Positions 1-22,054 of a DNA stretch of 64,000 nt are shown one piece after another (positions within the stretch are counted from its first letter, which is position 1; each line of letters begins with the position of its first letter). The position numbers were made by a program, and so were the translations under genes. The stretch is from Strigops habroptila (lineage: Eukaryota; Chordata; Aves; Psittaciformes; Psittacidae), in assembly GCF_004027225.2 (NCBI RefSeq), contig NC_044277.2, positions 97,027,552-97,091,551 of the forward strand, given 5' to 3'. The notes below the pieces were generated by a model, which saw only the letters and a program-made list of their open reading frames with translations, did not search any database and was not told where the DNA came from.

Positions 1-500
1 ACCAGCATGGCGGGCAGGGGCGGACCCGGGGCGGGCAGGGGCGGACCCGGGGCGGGCGGTACCGACAGCGGCGGGCGGAGCCTCAGCACCGCGGCCCGGG
101 CCCTGCGCCGGCCCCGACCCGCACCGACCCCTCGGCCCTCCGGGTTCCGCACTCTGACCCCCTTTCCCCTCAGTGCCCGCACCCCCGTTCTCCCCAGAGC
201 CTCCTCCGGCACCGCGGGCCCGCCGGGGCTCTCGCTCCTCCCCGGGCCCCGCTCCGGGAGTCCGGGCCCTGCACCGGGACCCGGAACCCCGCACCGGGAC
301 CCCGCACCGGACCGGGTTCGGACCCCGCTCCCCACGGCGGGGGACCCCGCCGAGTCCCCCGTCCGTCCCCCCGGTGCCGGTGCGGCCATGCGCGGCGGCG
401 GGACGCGGTCCCGGTCCCGGTCCCGGGGCAGGCGCGGGGCTAGGTGAGACCCCGACACCGGGATCACCGGGACTGCGCCAGCACTGAGCGGCCAGGTGAG
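1..500 (+). promoter_or_regulatory. ATG9B: CpG-rich promoter-like region and possible non-coding 5' exon of ATG9B
   Basis: Extremely GC- and CpG-rich sequence with GGCGGG-type boxes and no convincing coding potential; the open frames here are low-complexity Gly/Pro/Arg artefacts. Two good splice donors follow, at 443/444 (tag then gtgaga) and 495/496 (ccag then gtgagc), and a pyrimidine-rich acceptor lies near 171. The ATG9B start-codon exon has a strong acceptor just before it (2955), so a non-coding first exon ending at one of these donors is plausible. In human the neighbour on this side is ABCB8, transcribed away from ATG9B; none of its coding sequence is seen. The transcription start cannot be fixed from sequence alone. 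Confidence 0.45.
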
Positions 501-1551
501 CTGGGACGGGGGTACCGGGGGGCTATGGGGGCCAGGGCATAGAGCGCCGGGGCCGGGGGTCACCGGGAACCAGGGACACGGGAGCAGCGGCCACGGCGTG
601 GCCCCAGATGGTCGCTGTGCCCCGGAACTCCCGGTGCGGAGTCACCCCGCTCCTTCCCGCTGCCCCCGGACCCCCCATGGCCACGCGTGACCCGGCCGGG
701 GCCACCGGCTGCCGGTGCCCCACGTGGGGCTGTCCACGCTGGGTCATAGGGGTGCCCGTGTCCCCCCGTGTGGGCCTGTGGGGTGCGGGTGACACGGTCT
801 GCGTGACACCCCTGGGTGACAAGCCATGTCCCTGCGGGTGTGTGTGTCACCGCAGTGCTGTCGGGGTACATGTCACCACGGCGTGTGTCACCGCGGGGCT
901 GTCATACTGCCTGTGTCCCCATGCGGGTGTCCGTGTCCCTGCGGGGTCGGGGGGGTCCCTGCGTGACACATTGTCCTCGCAGGGGTCACCGGGGCCCTTG
1001 CCAGGGCCTGTCCGTCCCCACGGGTGTCTGTGTCCCTGGAGGTGCGTGGGGGTCGCGGGCTGCCCTGCCGCGGCCTGGGAGTCCCCCCGTGACCCTCGGT
1101 CCCCGGCTGTTTATGCCGCTCGGGCTATTTTCGGTCACCCCGGCCGCACGAGTATTTTTGGCTGCCCGGTGCGGGGCACGTGGGGGCAGGGCCGTGCCGG
1201 CGTCACCGGCCGAGACACCCGATCCCGGGGGACACGGTGGCTCTGTCCCCAACGGGGAGTTGCACAAGGCCAGGGGTCAGCGCGGGGGGACGGTGTGTCC
1301 GGTGGCACCGAGGTCTTGTCCGGCCGCGGCCGCGTTCCTCCTGCTGAATCACCGCCCCGGGGCTCCGGGACTCCTTCGTGCCCGCGGCCCCGCCGTGCCG
1401 GCCCCGGTGCCGTGAGTCAGGCCCCGGCATCGCCCGCGGTGGGGAGGGGCCGGACGGCATCCCCTGGCTGGGCACTGGCACCGGGCACGGGAGGGGACAG
1501 TGGTGACAGCTGCGGGAGCACCGGCCGGCCGCGGTAAGGGGAGGGCAGCGA

Positions 1552-2165
1552 GGATGGGCGAGGGGGGTCCCATCCTGCCCCGAGGGTCCAGGGATCCCTT
1601 CCTGGCCTGGGAACCGGGGGTGCTGCCCTTCCCCAGGAGCAGTGGGGGTCCCATCCTGCCCCAAGGAGTTGGGGGTCCCAAACTGCCCCAAGGGAGTTGG
1701 GGTCCTGTCCTACCCTGTGGGGCTGAGGGTCCCATCCTGCCCTGAGGGCCCAGGGGTCCCATCTTTCCCTGGGGCATGAGTCCCATCCTGTCACAAGGGG
1801 AGGGGGGTCCTGTCCTGCCCTGAGAGTCCAGGGGTCCCGCCCTGTCCCAAGGTGCCCGGGGTCCTGTCCTGCCCTGGGGAGATGGGGGTCCTGTTCTTCT
1901 CTCCCTAAGGGGCTGAGAGTCCTATCCTGCTCCAAGGGTCCAGGGGTCTAGTCTTTCCCCAGGCTGGGTTGGTGTCCCATTCTGCCCCAAGGGGTTGGGG
2001 GTCCCAAACTGCCCCTAGAGAATTGGGGTCCTGTCTTTCCCTAAGAGGCTGGGAGTCCCATCCTTCTCCAAGGGAATTGGGGTCCTGTATTACAGGGACC
2101 TAGGACTCCTGTCGCAAAGATTTGGGGTCCTTCCTGCCCCAAGGCCCAGGAGTCTTGTCCCTCCC
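1552..2165. repeat. G-rich minisatellite, unit about 35-40 bp
   Basis: Degenerate tandem copies of a unit built from GGGGGTCCCATCCTGCCC followed by AAGGG and a short G-rich spacer, roughly 15 copies. Open frames in both directions come from the repeat and are not genes. The G-runs could form quadruplexes on the + strand. Confidence 0.8.
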
Positions 2166-2317
2166 CAGAGAGCTTGTGGTCCTGCCCTCCTCTAGACCCA
2201 AAGGTCCCCAAGGCATTAAGAGGCCACCGGGGCTCAGGAGCTGGCCCTGAGCTTGGTCCTGCACCCTGGCTGCTGCCCTGGCTCTGGTCTGCTCACTGCC
2301 CACGGCACCGGCCCCAG

Positions 2318-2575
2318 GGTGGGCTCTGTGGGGAGGGGGTCCGTGGGGATGGGGGTCTATGGGGAGGGTACTCCATGAGGATGGGGGTCCATGGGGAAGG
2401 AGGTCTCTGGGGAAGGGGGTCTGTGGGGAGGAGACTCCATGGGGCTGGGGGTCTGTTGGGTGGGGGGTCCATGGGGATAGGGGTCTGTGGGGAAGGGAGT
2501 CCATGGAGATGGGGCCCATGGGGAGGGCTGTCTGTGAGGATGGGGGTCCACTCCACCCAGATCTGGGGGGGGGGG
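2318..2575. repeat. G-rich short tandem repeat (GGGGTCCATGGGGA type)
   Basis: About 250 bp of tandem units such as GGGGTCTGTGGGGA and GGGGTCCATGGGGA, ending in a run of G. It is followed by a CACGTG E-box and lies about 400 bp before the ATG9B start codon. Confidence 0.75.
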
Positions 2576-2970
2576 GCATGCAGCATGACCTGAGGGTGCA
2601 CGTGGGGTGAAGTGGAGGTCTCGGCGAGGCCGGGCAGGGGTCTCTCCTTGGGGAGCTCTGTCCTTGTGCCAGGGGGGCATGTTCCAGCACTGCCAGTGCC
2701 CCAGCCGGTGCGCCGGGCCGGCTGGCGTTGTCCTGCCCGGGACCGTGTCTGTGACCTCGGTGCGGGAGGCCAGCTCAGGCCGCCTGAATTCGGGGCACGC
2801 GGGCGGTGCGGCGTAACCTCGCCAGCATTTCCGGCTGCCGACCGCGGGGCAGACAGCTCACCCCGGCTCGCCCTGTGCCCCACGGCGCGGCTCCCCTGCA
2901 GCCGGGTGGGGGTCCCAGGGCCATGACTGCGGGTACCGATGAGTGTCCCCGGCAGGCATCACGGCGGGCG

Positions 2971-5900
2971 ATGGCGGAGCAGGGGGAGTACCACCGCCTG
3001 GAGGACTTCGAGGAGGACTCACCCCCGGGCGAGGAGGAGCTGCTGGTGCACGTCACCGAGGGGCTGCAAGGTAGCAGGGGTCCAGGCCCTGCCCCACAGC
3101 CCTCCGGCTGGTCACAAAGCAGGGAATGTGGGTCCCAGGCTGGGGTGCCCCCAGGGTGCCGTGGCGCTGGCTCAGCCCCTGCTGTTTTTCTCTCCTCGGC
3201 AGACTCCTGGCACCACATCAAGAACCTGGATAATTTCTTCACCAAGATATCCTTGCAGGGCCCCTGCCTGGCCGTGGCCCAGCCCTTCCCGTGCCAGGAC
3301 TGCGGGGGGGGAGGGCGGGGGGACCCCGGTGCTGGGGAAGGGGTGTGAAGGGGGGGTCCAGCAACACAAGCACACGCTCCTTAATGCAGCCCCAACATCT
3401 ACCACTTCCACCAGAAGAATGGCTTCGCCTGCATGATGCTCTCTGATGTCTTTGAGCTGGTGTAAGTGCCGGTGGGACACCCGCCCCTACCCGCTGTGCC
3501 ATACAGTGCTGTATGGTGCCATGGGGCGAGGGGCTGTGCTGACCCCCTGCCACCCCCCAGGCAGTTCCTGTTCGTGGTCACCTTCTCCACCTTCCTGCTG
3601 TGCTGTGTGGAGTATGATGTCCTCTTTGCCAACCGGCCACTCAACCACACTGGTGGGGCAGCCCCCGACCGCAGCAAGGTGACGCTGCCCGATGCCATCC
3701 TGCCTGCCCCACAGTGTGCCCAGAGGTGAGGAGCAGGGCTGGGGGCTGCCGGTGCAGCCACACAGGGGTCCCTCAGCACCCGGTCCCTGCCTGACACGTG
3801 TCCCCTGCCAGGATCCGGGCCAGTGGCTGGATCATCTTCCTGCTTGTGATGGCAGCCGTGTTCTGGCTGTACCGGCTGGTGAAGGTGCTGTGCAGCCTGC
3901 TGAGCTACTGGGAGATCCGCACCTTCTACATCAAAGCCCTCAACATCCCCTCGGTGAGCGGGGCTGCAGGGATGGTGGGTCTGTGCCATGCCAATCCGTG
4001 CTGGTGCCAATCGGTGTGTCCTTGGTGCAGGAGGGGCTGTGCAACTACAGCTGGCAGGAGGTGCAGGCGCGGCTGATCTCGCTGCAGCGCCAGCAGCAGA
4101 TGTGTGTGCACAAGCGGGAGCTGACGGAGCTGGACATCTACCACCGCATCCTGCGCTTCAAGAACTACATGGTGGCCATGCTCAACAAGTCGCTGCTGCC
4201 CGTCCGCTTCCACCTGCCGCTGCTGGGCCCCATCGTCTTCCTCACCCAGGGCCTCAAGTACAACCTGGAGCTGCTCCTCTTCTGGGGACCCGGCTCCCTC
4301 TTCCAGAACAAGTGGAGCCTGCGGCCACAGTGCAAGCGTGCGGGCGCCCGTCGGGAGCTGGCCCAGCGCCTGGCGCGCACCATGGTGCTGGTGGGGCTGG
4401 CCAACCTGCTGCTCTGCCCCTGCGTGCTGGTCTGGCAGCTCCTCTACGCCTTCTTCAGCTACGCCGAGGTCATCAAGCGGGAGCCGGGCAGCCTGGGTGC
4501 CCGCCGCTGGTCCCTCTACGGCCGCCACTACCTGCGGCACTTCAACGAGCTCAACCACGAGCTGCAGGCGCGGCTGAGCCGCGGATACAAGCCAGCCACC
4601 AAGTACATGAACTCCTTCACCAGCCCGCTGCTCACTGTGCTGGCCAAGAACATCGGCTTCTTTGCCGGCTCCATCCTGGCCGTGCTCATCGTCCTGACTG
4701 TCTATGACGAGGACGTGCTGACGGTGCAGCACATCCTCACTGCCATCACGCTGCTGGGGCTGGTGGTCACTGTGGCCAGGTGGGTGTGCTGGGCTGTGCC
4801 GTGCTGTGCCGGTGGGCACAGCAGGCTGTGGGGTGGTTGAACGGGAGGTGGGACGCCTGCCCCCTGCCCACAGGTCCTTCATCCCTGATGAGCACACAGT
4901 GTGGTGTCCGGAGCAGCTCCTGCAGCGTGTCCTGGCCCATGTCCACTACATGCCCGACCACTGGCAGGGCAATGCCAGCCGGTCAGAGACGCGCAGCGAG
5001 ATGGCACAGCTCTTCCAGTACAAGGCGGTGAGCGTGGGCATGGCCGGGTGGTGGGACCGCCCCTAGGCCCCCCTGACACCCCTGTTGCCTGCAGGTCTTC
5101 ATCCTGGAGGAGCTGCTGAGCCCCATCCTCACGCCGCTCATCCTCATCTTCGCCCTGCCCTCCCGCGCCCTGGACATTGTTGACTTCTTCCGCAACTTCA
5201 CGGTGGAGGTGGTTGGGGTTGGTGACATCTGCTCCTTTGCTCAGCTCGACATCCGCAACCATGGCAATCCCCAGGTGGGGTGTCTCAGGGGTTGGGGGTC
5301 CCAGGGTGTGGGGTGCTGTGGGATTGGGGGTCCCAGGCATGGTGACCTCACTCACCCCCTACCCCACAGTGGCTGTCGGCCGGGCAGACGGAGGCCTCCG
5401 TGTACCAGCAAGCAGAGAATGGAAAGACAGAGCTGTCGCTGATGCACTTTGCCATCACGAACCCGCGCTGGCAGCCGCCACCGCAGAGCGAGCTGTTCCT
5501 CAGCCAGCTGAAGGAGAAGGTGCAGCAGGATGCGGCCGCCGCACCACCCGCCCAGCGCATCCTGGCCGAGGGGCCGCTGGGCGCATCCCTCCTCTCCGAC
5601 GACTCAGCGGCAGCAGTGAGCGGGACGGGCACATGGGGTTGCAGAGAGATCCGGGGGTCTCTAACTGGCACTGCCCTGATGCCTGTCTCCTCCACAGCCG
5701 GATGGTTTGCTGGCCAGTGTCCTGGCACGGCCCATCTTCTCGGCCAGCGGGCTGGTGTCCCGGGACCGGCGCTTCGCCCAGCCCTGCAGCACTGCCAGCA
5801 CCGCCGCCAGCGTCCTGGCATCCCTGGCGTCCCCCCTGCCCGGGCCGGCACGCGGCCCCGCCGCCGACAGCCCCGGCTGCCACAGCGACCGCCGGCTCCC

Positions 5901-6864
5901 TGAGGAGAGGTCCTGGTGATGGGGGGCTTGGGGAGCTCTGCACCCCCTGGGGGGCGCTGGGGGGTGATGGAGCAGGTGTGGGATGGGGTGTTTTGGCGAG
6001 GCCTCATGTGCTCACCGGCTCTGCCCACAGCCTGCTCCTGAGTGAGTCGCGGCTGCGCAGCCTGAGCCGCTCGGCGCTGATCACCGAGGTGGCCTCAGCC
6101 GAGATGAGCCTCCACGCCATCTACCTGCATGAGGTGCAGCCCCTCTGCCCACATCCCTGCCCACATCCCTGCCTACATCCCTGCCCGCATCCCTGCCCGC
6201 ATTGCTGGGGGTGGCTGCGCCCATTCGGGTGCTCTGCCCTTGCCTCCTGCCCACCACCCCCATGGGTCTTGCCTGGCCCTGGCATCAGTCTCCAGTTCCC
6301 AGTTGCATGCCAGGCTGGTGGCAACAGTGGCATACTCTCCTGAGGGGCCCTCCCTGCTCCCCCATGGGGGAGCCTCCCCCCCATGGGAGACTGCCATGAC
6401 AAGGGTCTCTAATTGCCTCCTTGGGAGCTCTGACTACCAATATGGGGGGCTCTGCTGTGATGGGGGGGGGGGCTCAGGCCACCATGATGTGGTCTCTGAG
6501 CACCTCTCCCACCCTTCTAGCTCCACCAGCAGCAGCAGCAGGGCCCCGGGCCCCAGGCCGTGGGGGTGTGGATGGCCACAGGGGCACCCAAGCCACCCTC
6601 CATGACCACAGGTGAGCACCGTACTGGAGGTCCCAGGGGACTGGGGACACGTGGTGGCCCCTGTGCCCCCTGGGGCTGAGCCTGGAGATGGGACAGCTAG
6701 GGGGTTCTGAGGCCTGGGACCCCGGGCTGGGGTGGCTCTGATCCCGCTGTGTCCCAGGCTCGGCTGCCAGGGCCTCACAGGCTCAACACCGGGAGATGCC
6801 GCTGGGTGGCTGGGCTGAGGAAGAGGAGGAAGAGGAGGACGAGGAAGAGCAGACAACGACCTAG
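2971..6864 (+). CDS. ATG9B: Autophagy-related protein 9B, lipid scramblase of autophagy vesicles
   Basis: Thirteen coding exons: 2971-3070, 3203-3246, 3397-3461, 3561-3725, 3812-3953, 4031-4779, 4874-5027, 5095-5274, 5370-5615, 5698-5915, 6031-6133, 6521-6611, 6758-6864; 787 aa. ATG9 proteins are multispanning scramblases on Golgi/endosome-derived vesicles that seed the autophagosome membrane. The product follows the ATG9 family from end to end: an N-terminal YHRLE sorting motif (residues 7-11), DSPPGEEELLVHV, HQKNGF, then the core with KRELTELDIYHRILRF, FWGPGSLF, FFSYAEV, NRGYKP-like SRGYKP, SFIPDEH, HYMPDHWQGN and WLSAGQTEASVYQQ. The start (gcgATGG) matches the family N-terminus. The tail ends in a run of Glu/Asp and TTT. 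Adjacency to NOS3 selects ATG9B over ATG9A, although the N-terminus is short and ATG9A-like. Intron 2 is an AT-AC intron. The exon 10 donor (5915/5916) is the least certain junction. Confidence 0.95.
3247..3396 (+). other. ATG9B: U12-type AT-AC intron (ATG9B intron 2)
   Basis: The 150-nt intron starts with ATATCCTT, a full match to the minor-spliceosome 5' site, and ends in AC. A U12 branch sequence TCCTTAAT lies at 3378-3385, about 12 nt before the end, which is the normal spacing. Splicing here gives T-K-I-Y-H-F-H-Q, matching the ATG9 family; no GT-AG alternative restores this reading. Confidence 0.93.
6136..6210. repeat. Short 12-bp tandem repeat in ATG9B intron 11
   Basis: Six near-identical copies of CCCACATCCCTG (some with CGC for CAC) begin directly after the exon 11 donor. 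Confidence 0.85.
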
Positions 6865-7342
6865 CTGGCCTCAGCTTTGGTGGGTGAGGGCATGGCATGG
6901 CCAGGGAGGGTTGGTGAGCACCCCTGTGTGCCAGCATCCCTGCTGCCACGGTCGCTGCTGATGCACCGTTTCCTCCACAGGGTCCTGGGCGTGCTGAGAG
7001 CTCCCGGTGCTGCTGGGCCCGGTGCTGGGAGAGCTGCCAGGAGGTGCTGGCTGGCAGCAAGGGCCTCGCTGCTGCCCACCCCGCTGCCTGGGGGCCGGGG
7101 CGCAGGGGGTCCAGCCAGCCCTGCCCGGCCACAGAGCCTTGCTGGTGGCCCTGCCATGGCACACGGGCCAAGGGTGCTGCCGGGGCAGCCAGCCCCCGAG
7201 GTGCTATATTTATGGGGGGTCACAGGGGGCCTGGCCTGCCCCTTCCCGGGGCTGGTGCCATCCCTGGTCCTGCCGCCTGCCCAGGCTGCTGCTCTCTGTA
7301 GTGTCCTGCTCCGGGCACTAGACACATCAACCTGCCATGGGA

Positions 7343-7348
7343 AATAAA
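7343..7348 (+). terminator. ATG9B: Poly(A) signal AATAAA of ATG9B
   Basis: Canonical AATAAA about 480 bp after the ATG9B stop codon, giving a 3' UTR of about 0.5 kb ending near 7365. The 3' end of NOS3 on the other strand lies about 400 bp further on, so the two transcripts converge without an evident overlap. Confidence 0.85.
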
Positions 7349-7365
7349 GGTTTACAGAGGGGCTG

Positions 7366-7769
7366 TGCCAGTGGTGACTGCGCCTGGAGCCAGCAGGAGG
7401 CTGGGGCCACGCCAGGGAAGAGGGGGCTGCACTGGGTGATACCATGGGTGGCATCTCATAGCCAAGGTCAAGGTGTTTGGGGCGTGGTGCTGGGGCACAT
7501 GGGCAGATGGCGGTGGGGGTACCAGGTGGTGCCGCTCACCTGCAGCCATACAGGTCACAGCCATGGGCCTGTGTCCCCTTACCCTACCTACAAACCCAAC
7601 CACTGTTTCCCACTGCCCCACGTCTGCTCCATCCATGGTCAAGCAGTGCTGGGTGATCCCATCACAGTGCAGCTACAAACCGTGACCCACCCATGTCCAC
7701 CCCACTGGCCATGCTCGGTGCCAGCGGTGCCACCCGGCACACTGGGACAGACAAAGCACAGGGCCGGGG
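7366..7769. other. Intergenic gap between convergent ATG9B and NOS3
   Basis: About 400 bp without coding sequence or clear repeat. It separates the two convergent 3' ends. Confidence 0.7.
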
Positions 7770-7785
7770 TTATCAAAACTAAACC

Positions 7786-7791
7786 TTTACT
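7786..7791 (-). terminator. NOS3: Probable variant poly(A) signal AGTAAA of NOS3
   Basis: Reading the minus strand, AGTAAA lies about 70 nt after the NOS3 stop codon. No AATAAA was seen nearby, so this common variant is the best candidate and implies a very short 3' UTR. Confidence 0.5.
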
Positions 7792-7857
7792 GGGAAGCGG
7801 CACTGCCTGCAGCGGGACGGGGGGACCATCTGCGGGGGTTCCCCTGCCCCGGCACAC

Positions 7858-20041
<12,184 letters not shown>

Positions 20042-20160
20042 CCTGCCGCCACTGAGCCGCCGGTGCCGGGAGCGGCCGCTTCCTCCGGCTGTGGTGGGAA
20101 GTGGTGACCTCGGCCTCCCGCGCCTCCGCCCCGCGCACAATGGGCGCCCCACCACCGCCA
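20042..20160 (-). promoter_or_regulatory. NOS3: NOS3 5' UTR and proximal promoter with ETS-like sites
   Basis: Reading the minus strand upstream of the ATG: GGAGGAAGCGG and CACTTCC, both ETS-type motifs, in CpG-rich TATA-less sequence. Mammalian NOS3 promoters are TATA-less with ETS and Sp1 input, so this fits, but the start site is unknown. Confidence 0.35.
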
Positions 20161-20299
20161 CCACGCAGCCTGGGACGCGCCGGGGACCCTGCCGTGGGGC
20201 GGGAGAGATGGGGGCTTCGGCCCCGCTGTGTCATCCCCCTGCCCCAGCAGGCGGCTTGGGGGGATGCAGTGACGGCAGTGACAGGGGGTGGCATGCACA

Positions 20300-20750
20300 G
20301 GACCCCTAGCACGGCCACGGGCCCTGCACAGCCATGGACTCCAGTGCAGCAATAGACCCCCAGCATGGCCATGGGACCCCCAGCATGTCACAGGGTCCTG
20401 ACACAGCTATGGGACACCCAGCATGGTCACAGGACGCCCAGCATGACCGTGAGACCCCTGACACAGCCATAGGGCCCTGGCATGGCCATGAGACCCCCAG
20501 CATGGTCATGGGATCCCTAGCATGGCCAAGGGACCCCCAGCATGATCATGAGGCCTCTGGCACAGCTACGGACTCCCAGCATGGCCCCAGCCCCCCAGCA
20601 TGGTCATAAGGTCCCTGGCATGGTCATGAACCCCCAGCACAGCCATGGGCCCCCCGGCACAGTCGTGAACTCCCAGTGTGGTCATAGAACCCCCAGCACA
20701 CCCATGGTCCCCCAGCACAGCCACTGGACCCTCAGAATGGTCACAGCACC
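20300..20750. repeat. Minisatellite CCCCCAGCATGGCCATGGGA type
   Basis: About 20 copies of a 20-24-bp unit (CCCAGCATGGTCATGGGACC variants, some with CACAGC for CATGGC) just upstream of NOS3. Confidence 0.9.
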
Positions 20751-21865
20751 CTCCCACCTCCCCAGTGCTGCCCCTCAGGGGACCACGAGGCAGTGTGCCT
20801 CCCCTTCAGGGTCCCACGTTTGCACCAGGAGGTTGCGGGCACCATGAGGGTCTCAGGCCCTCCCCGGGCCCCACCCGCGGTCTGTGGGGCGGACGTCCGA
20901 AGCGAGTCCCCGGTTTCCCCCGGGCTCCCCACCCTGCCCGGGGCAGCTGCTCCCCACCCAGTTCCTGCCTTTGCTGTGCCAGGCGCTCCCTGGGGACCCC
21001 CGGCCGGGCACCCCGGGGGGGGCTGCACCCCTGGACCCTGCCGGGGGGGGATCCTGGGGAGAAGGGGCGGGATGGGGGGGTCACCCTGGCTATCGGCTGG
21101 GCTGGGGTCCCACGGTGACCCTGCAGGATGGGACAGAGGTCCCGGGGGAGGCCGGATGGGGAAGTGGGTGCCGGGGGGGGGGGGGATGCTCGGGGGGAAG
21201 CGGGGCAGCGGGTCCTGCCCCGGGGGAGAGCGGGGTCCCCGGGGCCCTGACGGGGGGTCCGGCCGTTCGCCGCTGGGGAGGGGGGGCGCAGCCGACGGGA
21301 AACCGCGCCCGGCCCCGGCTGTCGGCGGTTCCTTCCTGCGCCGGGAGGAGCGGGGCGGGGGGGGCGATGGGGCGGGGGGGGGTGACGGGCACCACGGGGA
21401 TGTGGGGGACTGAGCAGGGGGAGCGCCCCGGGGTCCCCTGGTTGAGGGGTGCACAGACCGGACGGGCGGGGAGCGGGAGAGCGGGTCCGGCCCTGCGAGC
21501 CCTCGGATGGGTCCTCGTGCGGCCCCACGACGAGGTCTCGGGTCCCCGTCCGGGTCCCCAGATTGTTCCCCCCCAACCGGGATATTCCTCCCCCCCCAGC
21601 CGAGACCGGGCCCCCCCATAATGATCGGCGGGGGCGGTGCAGGCCTGTCCGTCACTGCAGAGCGCCCACCCGATTGGCTACCCTTCCCGAGGGGCGGGGC
21701 CTCGGCCTTGGGGCGGGAGGGGCTCAGGGTTTGTCCTGCCCCACGGCTCGGCCCCGCCCCACAGCCCCCCCTGCTCCACAGCCCCCCTGGCCCCATAGCC
21801 TGGCCCCTGTCCGGCCCCACGAGTGTCCCCCGCGGGGCAGCTGAAGGACACTCAGGGCTGGGCTC
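20750..21865. other. GC-rich intergenic sequence with promoter-like box cluster
   Basis: No supported gene. GC exceeds 70 percent with several long G-runs (21165-21385). At 21670-21715 an inverted CCAAT box (GATTGGCT) sits beside GGGGCGGGGC boxes in a CpG-rich stretch, which resembles a core promoter, but no exon was found next to it. Confidence 0.35.
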
Positions 21866-22005
21866 AACTGGGATGGGATGAGCTGGGGTGGGATGGGCTC
21901 CGCTGGGCTGGGCCGGGTGGGATGAGCTGGACTGGGCTGGGCTGGGCTGGGCCGCTCTGGGCCCGGCCGGGCGGTGCCGCGCTCTCAGCCCCGCCGCGGG
22001 ACCGG
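21865..22005. repeat. GGGCT/GGGAT pentamer repeat
   Basis: About 100 bp of GGGCTGGGCT and GGGATGAGCTGG units. Confidence 0.75.
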
Positions 22006-22054
22006 GCCGGATCCGGCGACTGTTTCAGCACCTGGGACAGAGCCCTGCGGGGCG

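Larger units (their letters stand above)
501..2955 (+). other. 5' flank or first intron of ATG9B, non-coding
   Basis: No exon of a recognisable protein was found on either strand. The stretch holds three CACGTG E-boxes (721-726 inside a 12-bp palindrome, 1177-1182, 2599-2604), a TGCTGAATCA Maf-type half-site near 1341 and an AP-1 consensus TGAGTCA near 1413, then two G-rich minisatellites (listed separately). It ends at the acceptor cccggcag at 2955, which opens the exon carrying the ATG9B start codon. Confidence 0.5.

Noticed and set aside
173-487. Arg/Pro-rich frames in the first 500 bp as a possible ABCB8 or ATG9B coding exon
   Set aside because: No similarity to either protein; composition explained by the CpG island.
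20334-20847. A Met/His-rich frame in the CATGGCC minisatellite
   Set aside because: Pure tandem-repeat translation upstream of NOS3.
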